From Shimia sp. R9_2 (lineage in GTDB: Bacteria; Pseudomonadota; Alphaproteobacteria; Rhodobacterales; Rhodobacteraceae): a stretch of 64,000 bases of DNA. Made by a program: the position numbers and the translations under genes. Shown here piece after piece: positions 37,434 to 48,167 of this stretch. The notes under the pieces were generated by a model. That model was not told where the DNA came from and did not search any database. It saw only the letters and a program-made list of their open reading frames with translations. The stretch covers positions 744,001 through 808,000 of the forward strand of contig NZ_JAGHRO010000001.1 of NCBI RefSeq assembly GCF_017743735.1, written 5' to 3'. Each line of letters starts with the position of its first letter. Position 1 is the first letter of the stretch.

Positions 37434-38919
37434 GGCGCGCGTCCTTTTTGCTGAGCCATGAAAGCAGACGGCCGCGGTCGGGTTTGCCGGAGCTGGTGAG
37501 GGGCCAGTCTTGCGTGCGGTAGAAATGGCGCGGGAGTTTGTAGCGCGGCAGACGGATGGCGAGCTGGGAGCGGAGCTCGTCGAGCGGGGTGTCGCCCTCG
37601 ACAATGGCGACCAGTTCCTGACCGCGGGATTGATGGGCCACGCCGAGCACCACGGCGGCGGTGAGGCCGAGGATTTCGGAGAGCGCGGTTTCGATTTCCT
37701 GCGGGTAGACGTTGTGGCCTGCGGTGATGACCATGCCGCCTTCGCGGCCCAGGAGGCTGAGGCTGCCGTCGTTGTTGAGCTTGCCGACGTCGCCGACGGT
37801 GGCCCATGGGCCTTCGCGGCGGAAGCCGGAATTGCGCCCGCCCCAGAGGTAGCTGTCGATCGCCAGATCGCCGCGCACAAAGATGGTGCCGGCTTCACCC
37901 TGGGCGACCTCCTGGCCGTTCTGGCGCAGAGAGAGTTCGACGTGGGGGAAGGGGCGGCCCACGGAATGGGCAGGGGCAGAAGAGCTGTCGCGGCCGTGGG
38001 TGTTGAGGCTGACAAAGCCCAGCTCGGACGCGCCGTAGTATTCATGCACACGTGCGCGGGGGAAGAAGGCGCGGGCTTTTTCCAAGAGTGCCGGGTCGAG
38101 CTTGGCCCCGGCGGTGGTGATCTCAATGATCTGCGCGAGCGGCGTGCCGTGGCAGAGCGCGCCAAGCAAGCTGGGCACCGCAACAATGCGGCGGGTCTCG
38201 GCCATGGCCGCATGGGCGGCGGCGAGATCAAATTTCGGCAGGGCGTGGAAGGCGGCTCCAAGTTCCAGCGTTTCGGCGAGTGCATAGAGCGTGATGCCGT
38301 GTGCGAGAGGGCCGGGCGCAAATGTGTTGCTTTGCTCGGTCAGCGCAAAGGCGAGGCGGCTTGCATCGAGCGAGGCGCGCCAGCTGTGGCGGGCGCGGGC
38401 AAAGGCTTTGGGCTCGGATGTGGTGCCGGAGGTGAAGCCAACCATGAAGATTGCGCGCGGATCGGTGAAGGGGATCTCGGCAGGGGCGGCGAGGAAGGCG
38501 TCAAAATCGGCGGTGTCGATGCGGATGGCGGGGATGCCGAGGCGCTCGGCTGCGGCGATCAGGGCGGTTTGGCCGGAGAGGCAGAACAGCGCATCGGGTG
38601 GGAGTTTGGCCAGCACGCGCTGATGCAGGGCGTCGGGCCATTGCGGATCAAGCAGGGTGACGGCGTGGGGCGTGGCCAACGCTGTGGCCAGCAGGACAGG
38701 CGCATTGGGGTGGTTGCCTACAGAGAGGGCAAAATTGCGCGCGCCTTCGGGCAGCGACAGGTCAGCGCGGGGCTGGGCGGGCAGGGCGCTGAGGGCGGCG
38801 TGCAGGCGTTGCAACTTGCGGTGCAGCGCGCCGTAGGTCAGGCGGGTCTTGGAAAGCGCAACCGCCAGCGCGTCGGGGCGCTGGCGGGCGTGATGATCTA
38901 TTGCGTGGCGTAAAGGCAA
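37414..38919 (-). CDS. AMP-forming acyl-CoA ligase (fatty-acid/pimelate type) linked to bioY
   Basis: The 501-residue ANL-family enzyme has the adenylate loop FTSGTTSEPK (about 162-171), the YGASELGF motif, a GDVGKLNNDG hinge region and the C-terminal catalytic Lys in LTSSGKPDRG. It should activate a carboxylic acid with ATP and CoA. The start is TTG at 38919 with GAGGA 5 bases upstream, 8 bases after the bioY stop. Clusters of bioY with an acyl-CoA ligase and a thiolase are known from Firmicutes (Bacillus yhfU-yhfT-yhfS). A pimelate or biotin-related acid is a plausible but unproven substrate. Confidence 0.85.
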   Translation of the reverse strand: MPLRHAIDHHARQRPDALAVALSKTRLTYGALHRKLQRLHAALSALPAQPRADLSLPEGARNFALSVGNHPNAPVLLATALATPHAVTLLDPQWPDALHQRVLAKLPPDALFCLSGQTALIAAAERLGIPAIRIDTADFDAFLAAPAEIPFTDPRAIFMVGFTSGTTSEPKAFARARHSWRASLDASRLAFALTEQSNTFAPGPLAHGITLYALAETLELGAAFHALPKFDLAAAHAAMAETRRIVAVPSLLGALCHGTPLAQIIEITTAGAKLDPALLEKARAFFPRARVHEYYGASELGFVSLNTHGRDSSSAPAHSVGRPFPHVELSLRQNGQEVAQGEAGTIFVRGDLAIDSYLWGGRNSGFRREGPWATVGDVGKLNNDGSLSLLGREGGMVITAGHNVYPQEIETALSEILGLTAAVVLGVAHQSRGQELVAIVEGDTPLDELRSQLAIRLPRYKLPRHFYRTQDWPLTSSGKPDRGRLLSWLSKKDARLVPAAT

Positions 38920-38927
38920 GCGCGTCC

Positions 38928-39488
38928 TCAGAGGGCTGGAAAGGCGCGGCGCAGACCGCGGGCGATCACTGTCGCCAGAACCACCTTTACCAGATCGCCG
39001 GGGACATAGGCCACCATGATCGCGAGGGATTTGGTCATGCCCAGTTTGCCGATGAACGCCATCCAAGGAATGCCAGCGGCATACATCAGAACGATGCCGC
39101 CAAGGGCCACGTTCAGGCCTGTCTTAAAGGCACTGTTGTCGGTGTCACGCTCGACAAGATAGCCGATCAGAGCGGCGCAAAGCGGCCATGCCAGCAGGAA
39201 ACCACCGGAGGTGCCGATCAGCACACCAAAGCCGCCGCGGCCACCGGACAGAAGCGGCAGGCCCACGGCCACCAGCGCGATGAAGAGCAGGAGCGCAAGG
39301 CCGCCGCGTTTGGACCCGAGCACGGCACCGGCGAGCATCACGCCCAGAGATTGCGCGGTGATCGGAGGCAGGGCGGCGCCCGCGAAATGGATCGGAGGCA
39401 TCAGGCCAAGTGCGGCGGTGAGGGCGGCAAAGAGTGCGATATAGACGATGTCTTTGGTCGCGAAGCCTTGTTTCATTGCAGTGTCCAT
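38928..39488 (-). CDS. bioY: BioY, S component of the biotin ECF transporter
   Basis: The 186-residue membrane protein has about six helices and the BioY features LGLMPPIHFAGAALPPITAQSLGVMLAGAVLG and RGGFGVLIGTSGGFLLAW. It binds biotin and works with the BioM ATPase and BioN T component encoded upstream. The gap to bioN is 91 bases, with no clear BioR-type box (TTATCTATAA) in it. Confidence 0.94.
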   Translation of the reverse strand: MDTAMKQGFATKDIVYIALFAALTAALGLMPPIHFAGAALPPITAQSLGVMLAGAVLGSKRGGLALLLFIALVAVGLPLLSGGRGGFGVLIGTSGGFLLAWPLCAALIGYLVERDTDNSAFKTGLNVALGGIVLMYAAGIPWMAFIGKLGMTKSLAIMVAYVPGDLVKVVLATVIARGLRRAFPAL

Positions 39489-39579
39489 CTGATCCGTCCC
39501 TTGTCAGAAATCTGTTTGGCGGGAGGGGTGCGCAAAAGCCGCTGAGGGCTCAAGGGCATGGGGCGCTAACGGGGCGGAC

Positions 39580-40176
39580 TTAGGAACGATATCCTCTGGA
39601 ATCGATGGCATCAGAAATATCATCCGCCATCTTAATGGCGCGGATCGCCATGGGCATGGCCACGGCAATCACCGAGCGCTCCAGCCCGCGCGCTTTCTGG
39701 GCCTCGCGCACATCACGCATGATCTGTGCCAGAACCGGAATGAAGCGCAGCGCCAGAGCGATCGCGAGGCTGACCTTGGCGGGGTTGACGCCAAAGGGGC
39801 GCAGGATGCTGAGCGCGCGCGTCATGGTGTCGATCATATCCGAGGAGCGCGTGGTCAGGGTCACGAGACTGGCCAGCAGGATCAGGGCGGCGAGGCGCAG
39901 CACCACGTAGGCTGCCAGTGTGAGACCAGAGAAATACCATTGCACCGCAAAGAAGAGCACAAAGATCCACAAGAGCGGGCGGATCTGGGCAAAGGCCTGT
40001 TTCAGGGTGAGCTGCGCCAGCGGGTAGAGCGCAAGGATCGCCAGCGTGGCGGCGGTGGTCGCAGCCAGACTCTGGTTGATAAAGAGCAGTGTGGCGCCCA
40101 CCATCAGCGCCGCCATTTTGACCGCGGGGCGCATGCGGTGCAGCGGAGAGTGGCCGGGGGAGTAGAGATCCAGCAT
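39580..40176 (-). CDS. bioN: BioN, T component of the biotin ECF transporter
   Basis: The 198-residue membrane protein has the CbiQ/EcfT fold, opening with YSPGHSPLHRMRPAVKMAALM and containing the cytoplasmic coupling motif around VREAQKARGLE (the Ala-Arg-Gly signature). Its ATG overlaps the bioM stop by one base (TGATG). Confidence 0.92.
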   Translation of the reverse strand: MLDLYSPGHSPLHRMRPAVKMAALMVGATLLFINQSLAATTAATLAILALYPLAQLTLKQAFAQIRPLLWIFVLFFAVQWYFSGLTLAAYVVLRLAALILLASLVTLTTRSSDMIDTMTRALSILRPFGVNPAKVSLAIALALRFIPVLAQIMRDVREAQKARGLERSVIAVAMPMAIRAIKMADDISDAIDSRGYRS

Positions 40177-40850
40177 CAGGCCATGAGCTCCTGATAGGCG
40201 GGGATGACCTCGGCAGGCGGCCCATCGGCAAAGACGCGGCCCTCATCAATGGCGATCACGCGGTCATAGTCAGAGATCAGATCAAGATCATGGGTGACCA
40301 TGACGACGGTTTGGGACAGTGCGGCCACGGCGCGGGCGATGCGGCGTTTGTTGCGCAGATCGAGAAGCGTGGTGGGTTCATCCATCACCACGATGTCGGG
40401 GTTCATCACCAGCACGCCGGAGATGGCGATCAGCTGTTTCTGCCCGCCTGAGAGCAAATGGGCGGGGTGTTCGCGCAGATCGCTGAGATCATAGCGGGCG
40501 AGGATTTCATCGGTTTTGGCGGCGATTTCAGCAGTGGAGAAGCCGCAGTTTTTCATGCCAAAGGCGAGATCTTCCTCAACCACGGGCATGACGATCTGAT
40601 TGTCGGGGTTCTGGAAGACAAAGCCGACCTTGCGGCGCACGTCACGCCCCTTTTTGCGTGTGTTGAGCCCGTCGATCAGCACATCGCCGGAGGTGGGCAG
40701 GGCAAGACCATTGAGGAGGCGCGCGAGGGTGGATTTGCCGGAGCCGTTGGCCCCGATGATGGCGATGCGGCGCTCAGACAGGGTGAGGGAAAGGTCGTTG
40801 AGGACCTGGCGGTCGCTAAAAGAGAGGCTGACGTTTTGAAGCTCGATCAT
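40176..40850 (-). CDS. bioM: BioM, ATP-binding component of the biotin ECF transporter
   Basis: The 224-residue ATPase has Walker [10 protein letters not shown], the Q-loop [10 protein letters not shown] typical of ECF ATPases, signature LLSGGQKQ and Walker B IVVMDEP. It is the first gene of the bioMNY-ligase-thiolase operon. A single ATPase gene is present, so it should act as a homodimer. Confidence 0.93.
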   Translation of the reverse strand: MIELQNVSLSFSDRQVLNDLSLTLSERRIAIIGANGSGKSTLARLLNGLALPTSGDVLIDGLNTRKKGRDVRRKVGFVFQNPDNQIVMPVVEEDLAFGMKNCGFSTAEIAAKTDEILARYDLSDLREHPAHLLSGGQKQLIAISGVLVMNPDIVVMDEPTTLLDLRNKRRIARAVAALSQTVVMVTHDLDLISDYDRVIAIDEGRVFADGPPAEVIPAYQELMA

Positions 40851-40917
40851 GGGGGTCCCGCCGGTTGCTGCCTGCTGCGCTCATAGCGCGGGGCGCGCGC
40901 CGGTTGAAGCGGCGGAT

Positions 40918-40949
40918 GCCTCCGGCGGGGATATTTTGGGAATGAGAAG
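40918..40949. repeat. Intergenic repeat GCCTCCGGCGGGGATATTT, copy 3
   Basis: The plus strand reads GCCTCCGGCGGGGATATTT then TGGGAATGAGAAG, nearly the same as the copy at 23817-23848 including the AATGAGAAG tail. It lies between the ureG stop (35 bases away) and the bioM start, so it follows a gene end on the minus strand as copy 1 does. Confidence 0.75.
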
Positions 40950-40984
40950 CCCTGAGGGACGCGTTTGGCGGGAAAGTTTTCCGC

Positions 40985-41623
40985 TTAGTCGGCCATGAGG
41001 GCGGGGACGCCGCCGATTTCGCCGATCAGGGGCAGCAGGGCTTCCAGCCCCTTGCCGTGCCGCAGCGAGGTGAAGAGGAAGGGGCGGGTGCCGCGCATTC
41101 TGGCGGCGTCGCGCTCCATCACTTCCAGCGAGGCGCCAACATAGGGCGCAAGATCGGTTTTGTTGATCACCAGAATGTCGGAGCGGGTGATGGCGGGGCC
41201 GCCTTTGCGCGGGATCTCTTCGCCCGCCGCTGTGTCGATCACATAGATGGTGAGATCGGCCAGTTCGGGGCTGAAGGTGGCGGAGAGGTTGTCGCCGCCG
41301 GATTCGATCAGCACGATGTCGAGATCGGGGATCTCTTTGGTGAGTTCATCAATGGCGGCGAGGTTGATGGAGGCGTCTTCGCGGATCGCGGTGTGTGGGC
41401 AGCCGCCGGTCTCCACACCTTTGATGCGATCCAGAGGCAGCACCTGCTGGCGCATCAGTTCCTCGGCGTCTTCGCGGGTGTAGATGTCATTGGTGACAAC
41501 GGCGATGGAGAGCTTGTCGCGCAGGGCACGGCAGAGGTTGGCGGTGAGTGTGGTTTTGCCGGCGCCGACGGGGCCGCCGATGCCGATGCGGAGCGGGCCA
41601 TGAGGTGAAGCGGAGGAGGTCAT
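40985..41623 (-). CDS. ureG: Urease accessory GTPase
   Basis: The 212-residue GTPase delivers nickel to apo-urease with UreD and UreF. It has the P-loop [11 protein letters not shown], the metal-binding CPH motif in [15 protein letters not shown], and [10 protein letters not shown] for guanine recognition. The start at 41623 follows AGGAAA and matches other UreG proteins. It is the last gene of the urease operon. Confidence 0.96.
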   Translation of the reverse strand: MTSSASPHGPLRIGIGGPVGAGKTTLTANLCRALRDKLSIAVVTNDIYTREDAEELMRQQVLPLDRIKGVETGGCPHTAIREDASINLAAIDELTKEIPDLDIVLIESGGDNLSATFSPELADLTIYVIDTAAGEEIPRKGGPAITRSDILVINKTDLAPYVGASLEVMERDAARMRGTRPFLFTSLRHGKGLEALLPLIGEIGGVPALMAD

Positions 41624-41640
41624 GTGGGTTTCCTGTGAGG

Positions 41641-42285
41641 TTAGGACCGGAACAGCCGGGAGTATTGGGTTTCGTGCCGCATCGAGGCGATGTCGGAGGC
41701 AAAGGTGGTGGAGGCGATGGCCGAAAGCGGCTCGGTGATCGCCTGATCTGCGATGGATTGGCACAGTGAGGTGAGGGCGGTGAGCACGCTTTGCGCCTCG
41801 GTTTGTCCCAAAGGCACCAGCCGGGTGGCGGCGGAGGTGAGATTGGCTGCAAAGGCGTGCAAGAAGAAGCGGGCGGTCTCTGGCAGCGGCAGGTCTTGCA
41901 GGCGCGCGGCGCGGCCCACGGCCACCGGATAGGTGAGCTGTGTCAGATCAAGGTCGTGAATGGCACTGGCCGTGCGCACAAAGGCGGACCCCTGCTGATC
42001 GGTTTCCAGCAGGCGCTCGGCAGAGGGGGCGAGCGCGCGGGCGAGGTTGTCGGCCTCCGTCAGGGCACTCAGATCGTCAGCCTTGTACGCGGCGGCGAGC
42101 AGGATCACGTCGTTGTGGCCTGCGCCATGCACAAGCGTGTCCTGCAGCCAGTGCGAAAAGCTGGCGGCATCATGCACCGTGCCGCAATCCACCAGCGCCT
42201 CCAGCCCGTGGCTGTAGGTGAAGGCCCCCACCGGATAGGCGGGGGAGAGCCATTGGGCCAATGTCAGGATCGGATCAGTGCTCAT
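41641..42285 (-). CDS. ureF: Urease accessory protein
   Basis: The 214-residue all-helical protein has the UreF opening [23 protein letters not shown] and ends in a conserved RLFRS-type tail. It works with UreD and UreG in loading nickel. The chosen ATG at 42285 overlaps the ureE end by 11 bases; an in-frame ATG at 42297 is also possible. Confidence 0.93.
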   Translation of the reverse strand: MSTDPILTLAQWLSPAYPVGAFTYSHGLEALVDCGTVHDAASFSHWLQDTLVHGAGHNDVILLAAAYKADDLSALTEADNLARALAPSAERLLETDQQGSAFVRTASAIHDLDLTQLTYPVAVGRAARLQDLPLPETARFFLHAFAANLTSAATRLVPLGQTEAQSVLTALTSLCQSIADQAITEPLSAIASTTFASDIASMRHETQYSRLFRS

Positions 42286-42790
42286 GCGGGTGGTCATGAC
42301 CGTGGCTGTGATCATGGGCGTGGTCGTGGGCGTGCGGGTGGCTGTGATCGTGGCCATGGGTGCGGCCGTGGCCGTATGCGCCGCCTTCCGGTGTGAAGGG
42401 TTCGCAGACCTCTGTCACGGTGGCGCCAAGCAGGGTGAGCATTTCTTTGATCACGTGATCGGGTTGGATCAGCAGGCGCGCGCTTTCGATCTGGCACGGG
42501 GTGTGGCGGTTGCCGACGTGCCAGGCGATGCGGGTGAGATCGGGGGCGGTGACTTGCAGCAGCGGCTCCGGCGCGGCGGTCACGGTGATTTCGCGCCCGT
42601 CGGTCAGCACCAGAACACCGCCGTGATCGAGCGATGTGGTCTTGGGCAGATCGACGAGGATGCGGGTGCCGTCTTCCAGCCGCAGGGTTTTGCGGCGCAG
42701 GAAGCGGTCTTCGTAGGTCAGGGCCACCTGCCCCGCAGCGGGGGCATGGGCGTGGCCGTGATAGGCGCGGGCGGTTGGCAGAGCGGTCAT
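42275..42790 (-). CDS. ureE: Urease nickel metallochaperone with His-rich tail
   Basis: The 171-residue protein has the UreE N-terminal and metal-binding domains (HVGNRHTPCQIE; IQPDHVIKEML; FTPEGGAYGHGRTHGHD) and a tail of about 30 residues with many His, for nickel storage or delivery. The central His of the metal site lies in the QPDHVI segment. Confidence 0.94.
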   Translation of the reverse strand: MTALPTARAYHGHAHAPAAGQVALTYEDRFLRRKTLRLEDGTRILVDLPKTTSLDHGGVLVLTDGREITVTAAPEPLLQVTAPDLTRIAWHVGNRHTPCQIESARLLIQPDHVIKEMLTLLGATVTEVCEPFTPEGGAYGHGRTHGHDHSHPHAHDHAHDHSHGHDHPHEH

Positions 42791-42815
42791 GGCGCCCCCC
42801 CGGTTGCCCGCAGGA

Positions 42816-43040
42816 TCAGAGATGCATGTAGTCGCGGAAGACGTGCTGCACGATGTCCTCGCGCTTCAGGCCACGTGCTGCCAGCTGGGCGTCGGTCAGT
42901 GCGTTCAGTCGGTCGACCTGCTGAATGCGGCTGTTGTTTTCGATCAGCGAAACGAAGCCATTGCCGATTGCGCGGAACGGAGCGGCCAGCACTTTGCCCA
43001 GAGTGAGCGGTGCGGCGGATGTTGTGTCGGTCAGTGCCAT
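42816..43040 (-). CDS. DUF1127 domain protein in the urease operon
   Basis: The 74-residue basic protein ends in a DUF1127 domain (RIQQVDRLNALTDAQLAARGLKREDIV). GAGG precedes the ATG. DUF1127 proteins are small RNA-associated regulators in alphaproteobacteria; one in Rhodobacter sphaeroides aids sRNA maturation. It lies between the secreted-protein gene and ureE, 25 bases before ureE. A TATAAA-containing AT-rich stretch within the 137-base upstream gap could give it its own promoter. Confidence 0.85.
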   Translation of the reverse strand: MALTDTTSAAPLTLGKVLAAPFRAIGNGFVSLIENNSRIQQVDRLNALTDAQLAARGLKREDIVQHVFRDYMHL

Positions 43041-43177
43041 GATGAACCTCGGTTTGAGTAAAACGTTCGGTCCTCCCCTGGCGCTTTATATGGGGGAAAT
43101 GGAGGGGCATGTGCACGGGGTCTTTCGTCATAGCTGGCCTGCGTTTGCTGCAATGCAGCGTCAGCGCAGGGCGGGGA

Positions 43178-43762
43178 TTAGTTTGCGGCTTCGATCCGGA
43201 CATAGACATAGCGGTCTGGCTCTGCGTCTTTGGATTTGGACTCAGAGAGGTAGGAGAAGCCGAGTTCGGGCAGGTAGTGCAGGGTTTCCTGATAACCGTC
43301 GTCGTCATGGTAGATGGCGGTGACCGCGATCATGTCGTAGCTGCAGCCGCCAAGCGTGACCTGTGTCGGGTCGCCGAAGAGGTAGCTTTCGGTGCCGCTG
43401 ACGACGCCTTCGCTGTCCATGGTCACCACGTTGGTGTCCCAGCGCCCGCCGGCGACCGGGAGCGGCGCTTTTTCGGGCGGCAGGGGGTAGCTGTGGGTTC
43501 TGCGGGAGCTGGTGATGGCGTTGCCGTCGCTCACATCAAAATACTCCACAAGATAGATGCCTTTGAGCAGGACAAACTTCGACAGCACTTCAGAGCCTTC
43601 TTCCCACGCGCCGCGAATGTGGTTTTCGCCGAAGGCCTCATAGGTTTCCACGGTGCCTTCCATGTCGACCAGGCGGATGCCGGTTTCCATGTCAGAAGCG
43701 GTTGGGCATTGCGCAGCGAGAGGGCTGGCAAAGCAGGTGAGGGCGAGAAGAAGTGCGCGCAT
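43178..43762 (-). CDS. Secreted or periplasmic protein of unknown function between ureC and ureE
   Basis: The 194-residue protein begins MRALLLALTCFASPLAAQ, a clear Sec signal. The mature part contains three cysteines and many aromatic residues but no family I recognise. The GGAG ribosome site at 43762 lies 12 bases after the ureC stop, so co-expression with urease is likely. It has no evident urease-maturation motif. Confidence 0.7.
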   Translation of the reverse strand: MRALLLALTCFASPLAAQCPTASDMETGIRLVDMEGTVETYEAFGENHIRGAWEEGSEVLSKFVLLKGIYLVEYFDVSDGNAITSSRRTHSYPLPPEKAPLPVAGGRWDTNVVTMDSEGVVSGTESYLFGDPTQVTLGGCSYDMIAVTAIYHDDDGYQETLHYLPELGFSYLSESKSKDAEPDRYVYVRIEAAN

Positions 43763-43773
43763 AAGGCCTCCGG

Positions 43774-45513
<1,740 letters not shown>

Positions 45514-45565
45514 TTCAGGACGTCTCTGTTGGTTGCGCAGAGGGCGGGCGGGGCCCGCCTCTGGA

Positions 45566-46387
45566 TTACTTTTTGGGTTTTGCAGCCTGCGGCATGGCCG
45601 GAGGCTTGGAAGGCTGGCGTTTGGGTTTGCGCGTCGGCGCTGGTGGCTGTGCCTGTGTCGCTGAAGGCTCGGCGCTGGGCGTTGCGGTTTTGGCCGCGGG
45701 TGCGGGTTTGGCGGCCGCTTTGGGGGCAGCAGCTGTGCTTGCCTTTGCTTTGGCCTTGGTTTTGGGCGCGGCTTTTGCGGGCGCGGGTGTTGCAGTCTTT
45801 GCGGCGGGTTTGGCCTTTGGCGCGGCTGTTTTTGGCGTTTTGGGCTCTGCAGTTTTGGCCACCGTTGGTTTGGCGGCAGCTTTGGCGGCTGCAGGTTTGG
45901 TTGTGGCGGCCTTAGTCGCAGGCGCGTTTGCGGTCTTTGCCGTTTTGATGGCGGGCTTGGCCTTTGGCGCGGGTTTTGCCGCTGGAGCTTCCGGCGCGGC
46001 GGGTTTGGCGACTTTTGGCGCAGGTGATGTCGCGACATTGGCGCTGGTGGTTTTGAAGCTCGGCTCTGAGGGCGCGGGTTTGGCGGCTGCGCGTGATGCA
46101 GGGCGGGAGGTCTTGGCTCTGGCCTTGGTCGCGGTGCTGGCTTTGCGGCGGGGCGGGCGTTTGGCGGCAGGTTTGGTCACCGGGACCGGTTTGGCCACAA
46201 CGGTGGCAGGCGGTGCGGTTAAGGGTGCAGACACCTCTGAGACGGTGTCCGGGCGGCGCAGGCCCATGGAGGTCATCATGGCCTTGGTCATGGCATGAGA
46301 GGTGCGCATGTTGCGCTCCATCATGCGCGACATGAAGATAAACCCGTTCAGTGAGGCCGTGATAGAGCCCATGGCAAGTGTCTGCAT
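45566..46387 (-). CDS. Ala/Pro/Lys-rich low-complexity protein between ureB and ureC
   Basis: The 273-residue protein has a Met-rich amphipathic N-terminus (residues 1-45) and then more than 200 residues built almost only of Ala, Lys, Pro and Thr, ending PKK. It resembles the histone H1-like tails of bacterial DNA-binding or phasin-type proteins. A strong AAGGAG precedes the ATG. It lies between ureB and ureC. Such repeats are prone to expansion, so length may vary between strains. The function is unknown. Confidence 0.75.
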   Translation of the reverse strand: MQTLAMGSITASLNGFIFMSRMMERNMRTSHAMTKAMMTSMGLRRPDTVSEVSAPLTAPPATVVAKPVPVTKPAAKRPPRRKASTATKARAKTSRPASRAAAKPAPSEPSFKTTSANVATSPAPKVAKPAAPEAPAAKPAPKAKPAIKTAKTANAPATKAATTKPAAAKAAAKPTVAKTAEPKTPKTAAPKAKPAAKTATPAPAKAAPKTKAKAKASTAAAPKAAAKPAPAAKTATPSAEPSATQAQPPAPTRKPKRQPSKPPAMPQAAKPKK

Positions 46388-46408
46388 CAAAATCTCCTTG
46401 GGGTTATG

Positions 46409-46717
46409 TCATGAGAGAGGCCCCATGACTTTCTGATTAAATCCGTAAATGCGGCGCGCGCCTGAAACCGGGATGAGGTTCACTTCGCGGCGTTGGCCCG
46501 GCTCAAAGCGCACGGCGGTGCCGGCGGCGATGTCCAGACGCAGGCCATGGGCGGCGGCGCGGTCAAATTCCAGAGCCGGATTGGTTTCGGCAAAATGGTA
46601 GTGGCTGCCCACCTGAATGGGGCGGTCGCCGGTGTTGGCCACCATGAGGGTGGTGACTTCGGCGTGTTCGTTCAGGGTGAGTTCGCCCTCTGCGGGGATC
46701 AGTTCGCCGGGGATCAT
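46409..46717 (-). CDS. ureB: Urease beta subunit
   Basis: The 102-residue subunit opens [15 protein letters not shown] and ends with [17 protein letters not shown], both typical. The ATG at 46717 overlaps the stop of the 47-residue upstream ORF (ATGA), which supports this start over an in-frame GTG 12 bases earlier. Confidence 0.95.
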   Translation of the reverse strand: MIPGELIPAEGELTLNEHAEVTTLMVANTGDRPIQVGSHYHFAETNPALEFDRAAAHGLRLDIAAGTAVRFEPGQRREVNLIPVSGARRIYGFNQKVMGPLS

Positions 46718-46857
46718 TGCAGGGACCACGCGAGAAGACCAAGTGCGCCAAGGGTGAAGCTGCCTGCCAGCTGTGCGAGCAGCAGGGGGTCACTGGATTG
46801 TGCCAAGGCCGGAGCGGCGCTTTTGGCGGGGAGGGAGGTGACGGCAAAACGTTGCAT
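46714..46857 (-). CDS. Small (47-residue) putative membrane protein between ureA and ureB
   Basis: The ORF encodes [20 protein letters not shown] followed by a single hydrophobic helix ([20 protein letters not shown]) and ends SLQ. Its stop codon overlaps the ureB start by 4 bases, so its translation is coupled to ureB. The RBS is weak. It could be a real membrane peptide or a coupling ORF; comparison of related genomes would tell. Confidence 0.55.
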   Translation of the reverse strand: MQRFAVTSLPAKSAAPALAQSSDPLLLAQLAGSFTLGALGLLAWSLQ

Positions 46858-46877
46858 GATGGGTCTTTCTGTTTTGG

Positions 46878-47180
46878 TCAGCGGATCGGATTGTGGACGG
46901 TGACGAGCTTGGTGCCATCGGGGAAGGTGGCCTCCACCTGCACCTCATGGATCATCTCGGGGATGCCCTCCATGCACTGCCCACGCGTGATGACCTGTGC
47001 GCCCGATTGCATGAGGTCGGCCACGGAGCGGCCGTCACGTGCGCCTTCCACAACGGCGTCGGTGATCAGGGCAATGGCCTCTGGGTGGTTGAGCTTTACG
47101 CCGCGCGCGAGGCGCTTGCGGGCGACCTCGGCCGCCATGGCGATCAGCAGTTTGTCCTTTTCGCGGGGAGTCAGTTGCAT
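46878..47180 (-). CDS. ureA: Urease gamma subunit
   Basis: The 100-residue subunit begins [23 protein letters not shown] and ends TVHNPIR, as in other UreA proteins. The start at 47180 is the one that matches the family. It follows ureD by 4 bases. Confidence 0.96.
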   Translation of the reverse strand: MQLTPREKDKLLIAMAAEVARKRLARGVKLNHPEAIALITDAVVEGARDGRSVADLMQSGAQVITRGQCMEGIPEMIHEVQVEATFPDGTKLVTVHNPIR

Positions 47181-47184
47181 GTGG

Positions 47185-48093
47185 TCAGAGCATCCATGTT
47201 CGGGGAATATCAGCGCCGTGCAGAAGCGTGAGCGCGGGAATGAGGGATTGGCGCAGGGCGTGGCCGTCTTCGGCCAGAATGCGCGCAAAGAGGAGGCCGT
47301 CGCGGATCACGCTGGCCCCTGCCGTTGCAGGCATAAGCGCGCGCAGGGCGTCCAGATGGCGGGCCGCATCCGGTGCGGCCAGCAAAAGCGTGGCCATGGC
47401 GCGGGCACCGCCTGCGATGGTGGGGCGGTCAAGCTGGGCCTGAATATTGCCGCTGAGTTTGACCCGGTCTGCAAACAGCAGCTTGTCTCCACGGGTCACG
47501 GTGATGCGGTCAAAGATATCGGCTTTGCGCACGGTTTCACCCATGGCGGTGCGGCCAAAAATCAAAGGCTCCACCATCAGGAAGCGGGCGGTTTTATGCA
47601 TGTTGACGGTCAGGCTGCGCGACAGCGATGCGCCGTCAAACAGGATGGTTTCCTGTGGCAGCCAATCGAGTTGGCTGTTCTCAGACAGGGTGAGTGTGCT
47701 GTCCAGCCGGCCGGGCTTTGCGTCGATGCTGCGATACGCCCGCTCGGCGGCCTGGGTGGTCACGGTGAGATGGCTGCCCGTGCCTGCGGCGGCGGCAACG
47801 GAGAAACGGTCGCCTCCGGTGATGCCGCCTGCGGTGTTGAGCAGAACCGCTTGCAGCGCCTTGGTGCGGCCGCGCGCGTAGTTTGCGTGCGGAAACAGGA
47901 CGCGGTTGGAGCCGGACAGGCGCAGATCATCCAGAACGGAGCTGCCCTCGCGCAGCTTGCTGCGGATGTCGGCACTGCCTTGTGCGCGCGGCTGCTGCGT
48001 GGGTGGCAGGGCAGGCTCTGGACGTGATATGGGTGTCAGCGCGGTGATGGCACTCTCCGGTCTTTCGGCAGGGAATTTGCCTTTGACTCGCAT
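47185..48093 (-). CDS. ureD: Urease accessory protein
   Basis: The 302-residue protein shows UreD segments ([36 protein letters not shown]). It scaffolds nickel insertion with UreF and UreG. The start at 48093 is preferred to a TTG at 48156 because the TTG would lie inside the candidate sigma-54 promoter. Its first residues are basic and Pro-rich, a variable region. Confidence 0.9.
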   Translation of the reverse strand: MRVKGKFPAERPESAITALTPISRPEPALPPTQQPRAQGSADIRSKLREGSSVLDDLRLSGSNRVLFPHANYARGRTKALQAVLLNTAGGITGGDRFSVAAAAGTGSHLTVTTQAAERAYRSIDAKPGRLDSTLTLSENSQLDWLPQETILFDGASLSRSLTVNMHKTARFLMVEPLIFGRTAMGETVRKADIFDRITVTRGDKLLFADRVKLSGNIQAQLDRPTIAGGARAMATLLLAAPDAARHLDALRALMPATAGASVIRDGLLFARILAEDGHALRQSLIPALTLLHGADIPRTWML

Positions 48094-48151
48094 CGGTTGC
48101 GCCGGGCGGAAAGTGAGGCTGCCCGATTTTTGAGCGCATTTGTGCGGTGCG

Positions 48152-48167
48152 TGCAATTTTTGCGCTA
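48152..48167 (-). promoter_or_regulatory. Possible sigma-54 promoter of the urease operon
   Basis: On the minus strand TAGCGC-AAAAA-TTGCA matches the TGGCAC-N5-TTGCA pattern with exact spacing; the -24 box differs at two positions. Transcription would start about 12 bases on, upstream of the chosen ureD start. Control by NtrC and sigma-54 would be sensible for a urea-nitrogen operon. Confidence 0.45.

Noticed and set aside
36264-38321. Thiolase frame extended upstream to 38321
   Set aside because: The extra 296 residues overlap the acyl-CoA ligase in another frame and are Pro/Arg/Ser-rich with no homology signal. The TTG at 37433 with AAGGA gives the normal thiolase length.
40851-40984. BioR operator upstream of bioM
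   Set aside because: No TTATCTATAA-like sequence is present in this gap or in the bioN-bioY gap.
47185-48156. ureD starting at TTG 48156
   Set aside because: It has no ribosome site and overlaps the candidate -12 element, so it would lie before the transcription start.
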